Source: OMII01 sp947467385 | GTDB taxonomy: Bacteria; Bdellovibrionota_C; UBA2361; OMII01 | Direction of reading: 5' to 3' | Assembly (NCBI GenBank): GCA_044360075.1 | Contig: JBIKLA010000007.1 | Location: forward strand, 66,245 to 130,244 | Length of the DNA stretch: 64,000 bases | Part shown: piece by piece, positions 63,669 through 64,000 of the stretch | Position numbering within the stretch: the stretch's first letter is position 1 | Layout: each line of letters starts with the position of its first letter | Notes under the pieces: model-generated | What the model saw: the letters and a program-made list of their open reading frames with translations, nothing else | Told to the model about the DNA's origin: nothing | Database searches by the model: none | Position numbers and translations under genes: made by a program

Positions 63669-63808
63669 CCTCAAGTAATTTCCCGAGTCTCGCGAGGGTC
63701 AGGGCGACGCCACTAACAGGGGCGAGGCCAAGTAACCGAGAGGGGCGAAATCAAAGCTTTTCGATTGACGGCTATTGATAGCATATGAGGCTTATAGAAT
63801 CGAGGTAA
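63669..63808. promoter_or_regulatory. divergent promoter region between drmD and a small gene
   Basis: This ~140-nt region must hold the DISARM promoter (minus) and that of the small divergent gene (plus). On the plus strand TTGACG at 63765-63770 is a good -35, but the best -10-like TAGAAT (63795-63800) is 24 nt away, longer than optimum. TTGATA at 63775-63780 would be 14 nt from the same -10, which is short. No convincing minus-strand pair was found. Confidence 0.35.
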
Positions 63809-63979
63809 ATGTGGGAAAGTGAAGATGATTTTAGTAGTTTTCAGGGGTCGATGGACTCATATTTTTGGCTGAGTAAGCTCTCGTTGCCCTCAAGTGATTT
63901 ACCAGCAGGTTCGGCGCTATTCAGAGCTTGCGAGGTGTTCCAGTGGGCTGAATATTTGGTACGAGGCGGCATAGATTGA
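63809..63979 (+). CDS. small 56-residue acidic protein divergent from DISARM
   Basis: A frame from ATG 63809 to TGA 63977-63979 is preceded by CGAGGTAA, a proper ribosome-binding site 3 nt before the ATG. The protein is acidic and aromatic, with WESEDDFSSFQGSMDSYFWL at the start and FRACEVFQWAEYLVRGGID at the end. No family is recognised. Another ATG at 63983 opens a frame that runs off the window. Its position beside drmD suggests a regulator or accessory factor of the DISARM operon, but it may belong to unrelated cargo. Confidence 0.5.
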   Translation: MWESEDDFSSFQGSMDSYFWLSKLSLPSSDLPAGSALFRACEVFQWAEYLVRGGID

Positions 63980-64000
63980 AATATGGATCGTAGAGCTCTC

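Larger units (their letters stand above)
46394..64000. mobile_element. tRNA-associated integrative island carrying DISARM (left end)
   Basis: Everything to the right of the tRNA has the plan of an integrative element: tRNA 3' end as attachment site, tyrosine integrase 146 nt away, excisionase-like gene, DUF3987 ATPase, then defence cargo. Base composition changes to a more AT-rich form after the tRNA. The element is at least 17.5 kb. A second copy of the tRNA 3' end, expected at the far end, was not seen before 64000, so the right border is beyond the window. No phage structural or conjugation genes are visible. Confidence 0.8.

Noticed and set aside
46617..64000. The island as a complete prophage.
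   Set aside because: Apart from integrase, HTH and DUF3987 no terminase, portal, capsid or tail gene is visible in the window.
63669..64000. Right attachment site (second copy of the tRNA 3' end).
   Set aside because: I looked for the T-arm and acceptor sequence near the window end and did not see it; the border must be further right.

Overview
The window is about 46 kb of chromosomal backbone from a GC-rich, double-membraned (Gram-negative) bacterium, followed by at least 17.5 kb of a foreign island inserted beside a tRNA gene. The backbone carries many lipoboxes, Lgt, an SLT-type lytic transglycosylase, an LD-transpeptidase-like protein, an AsmA-like envelope protein, bL31 and Hsp33. This would fit a 'deltaproteobacteria-like' lineage (Myxococcota, Bdellovibrionota or a related uncultured group), but nothing in the sequence fixes the taxon.

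Backbone, 1-46.3 kb. Positions 1-3.2 kb hold a divergent pair (DprE1-like oxidase; HAD-UbiA fusion) that suggests polyprenyl-phosphate sugar chemistry, then a TPR lipoprotein. On the minus strand, 3.2-8.5 kb has dnaB, a large protein of unknown family, a NYN-domain protein and an LD-transpeptidase-like lipoprotein without the catalytic cysteine. From 8.8 to 24.7 kb come mostly envelope and housekeeping genes: lytic transglycosylase, AsmA-like protein, DUF4156-like lipoprotein, purU, an M24 peptidase, a thioesterase, rpmE, a TlpA-like thioredoxin, lgt, nadK, recN, an M23 peptidase and hslO. From 24.9 to 33.9 kb lie an M48-TPR lipoprotein, a secreted glycosidase-like protein, and a run of two SPFH proteins overlapping mdh-sucC-sucD. 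From 33.9 to 46.3 kb lie a 2101-residue zincin/beta-propeller surface protein with Thr-Pro linkers, a Cys-rich secreted protein, hmgA, a sugar-kinase-like protein, a CheY-like receiver and a stand-alone FliG-C-like protein.

Island, 46.4 kb to the window end. It starts at a tRNA with anticodon CAU, next to a tyrosine integrase. A small helix-turn-helix (excisionase-like) gene and a DUF3987-type ATPase follow. After an intergenic region bounded by a 28-bp inverted repeat built of TTAGCA units comes a complete five-gene cassette on the minus strand: drmD, drmMI, drmA, drmB, drmC. These genes overlap or are separated by no more than 8 nt. This is a class 1 DISARM anti-phage system. By eye the island is more AT-rich than the backbone. 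Its far attachment site is not in the window, so it continues beyond 64 kb.

How the parts relate. In the island, integrase and the HTH protein would handle mobility, the DUF3987 protein possibly replication, and DISARM is the cargo. Less explained features that deserve attention are a 56-codon gene divergent from drmD, the TTAGCA inverted repeat, a T-arm-like inverted repeat just after the tRNA, a possible structured transcript with a 21-residue basic peptide at 45.0-45.3 kb, the FliG-C/CheY pair, and the SPFH pair whose second member is a predicted lipoprotein.
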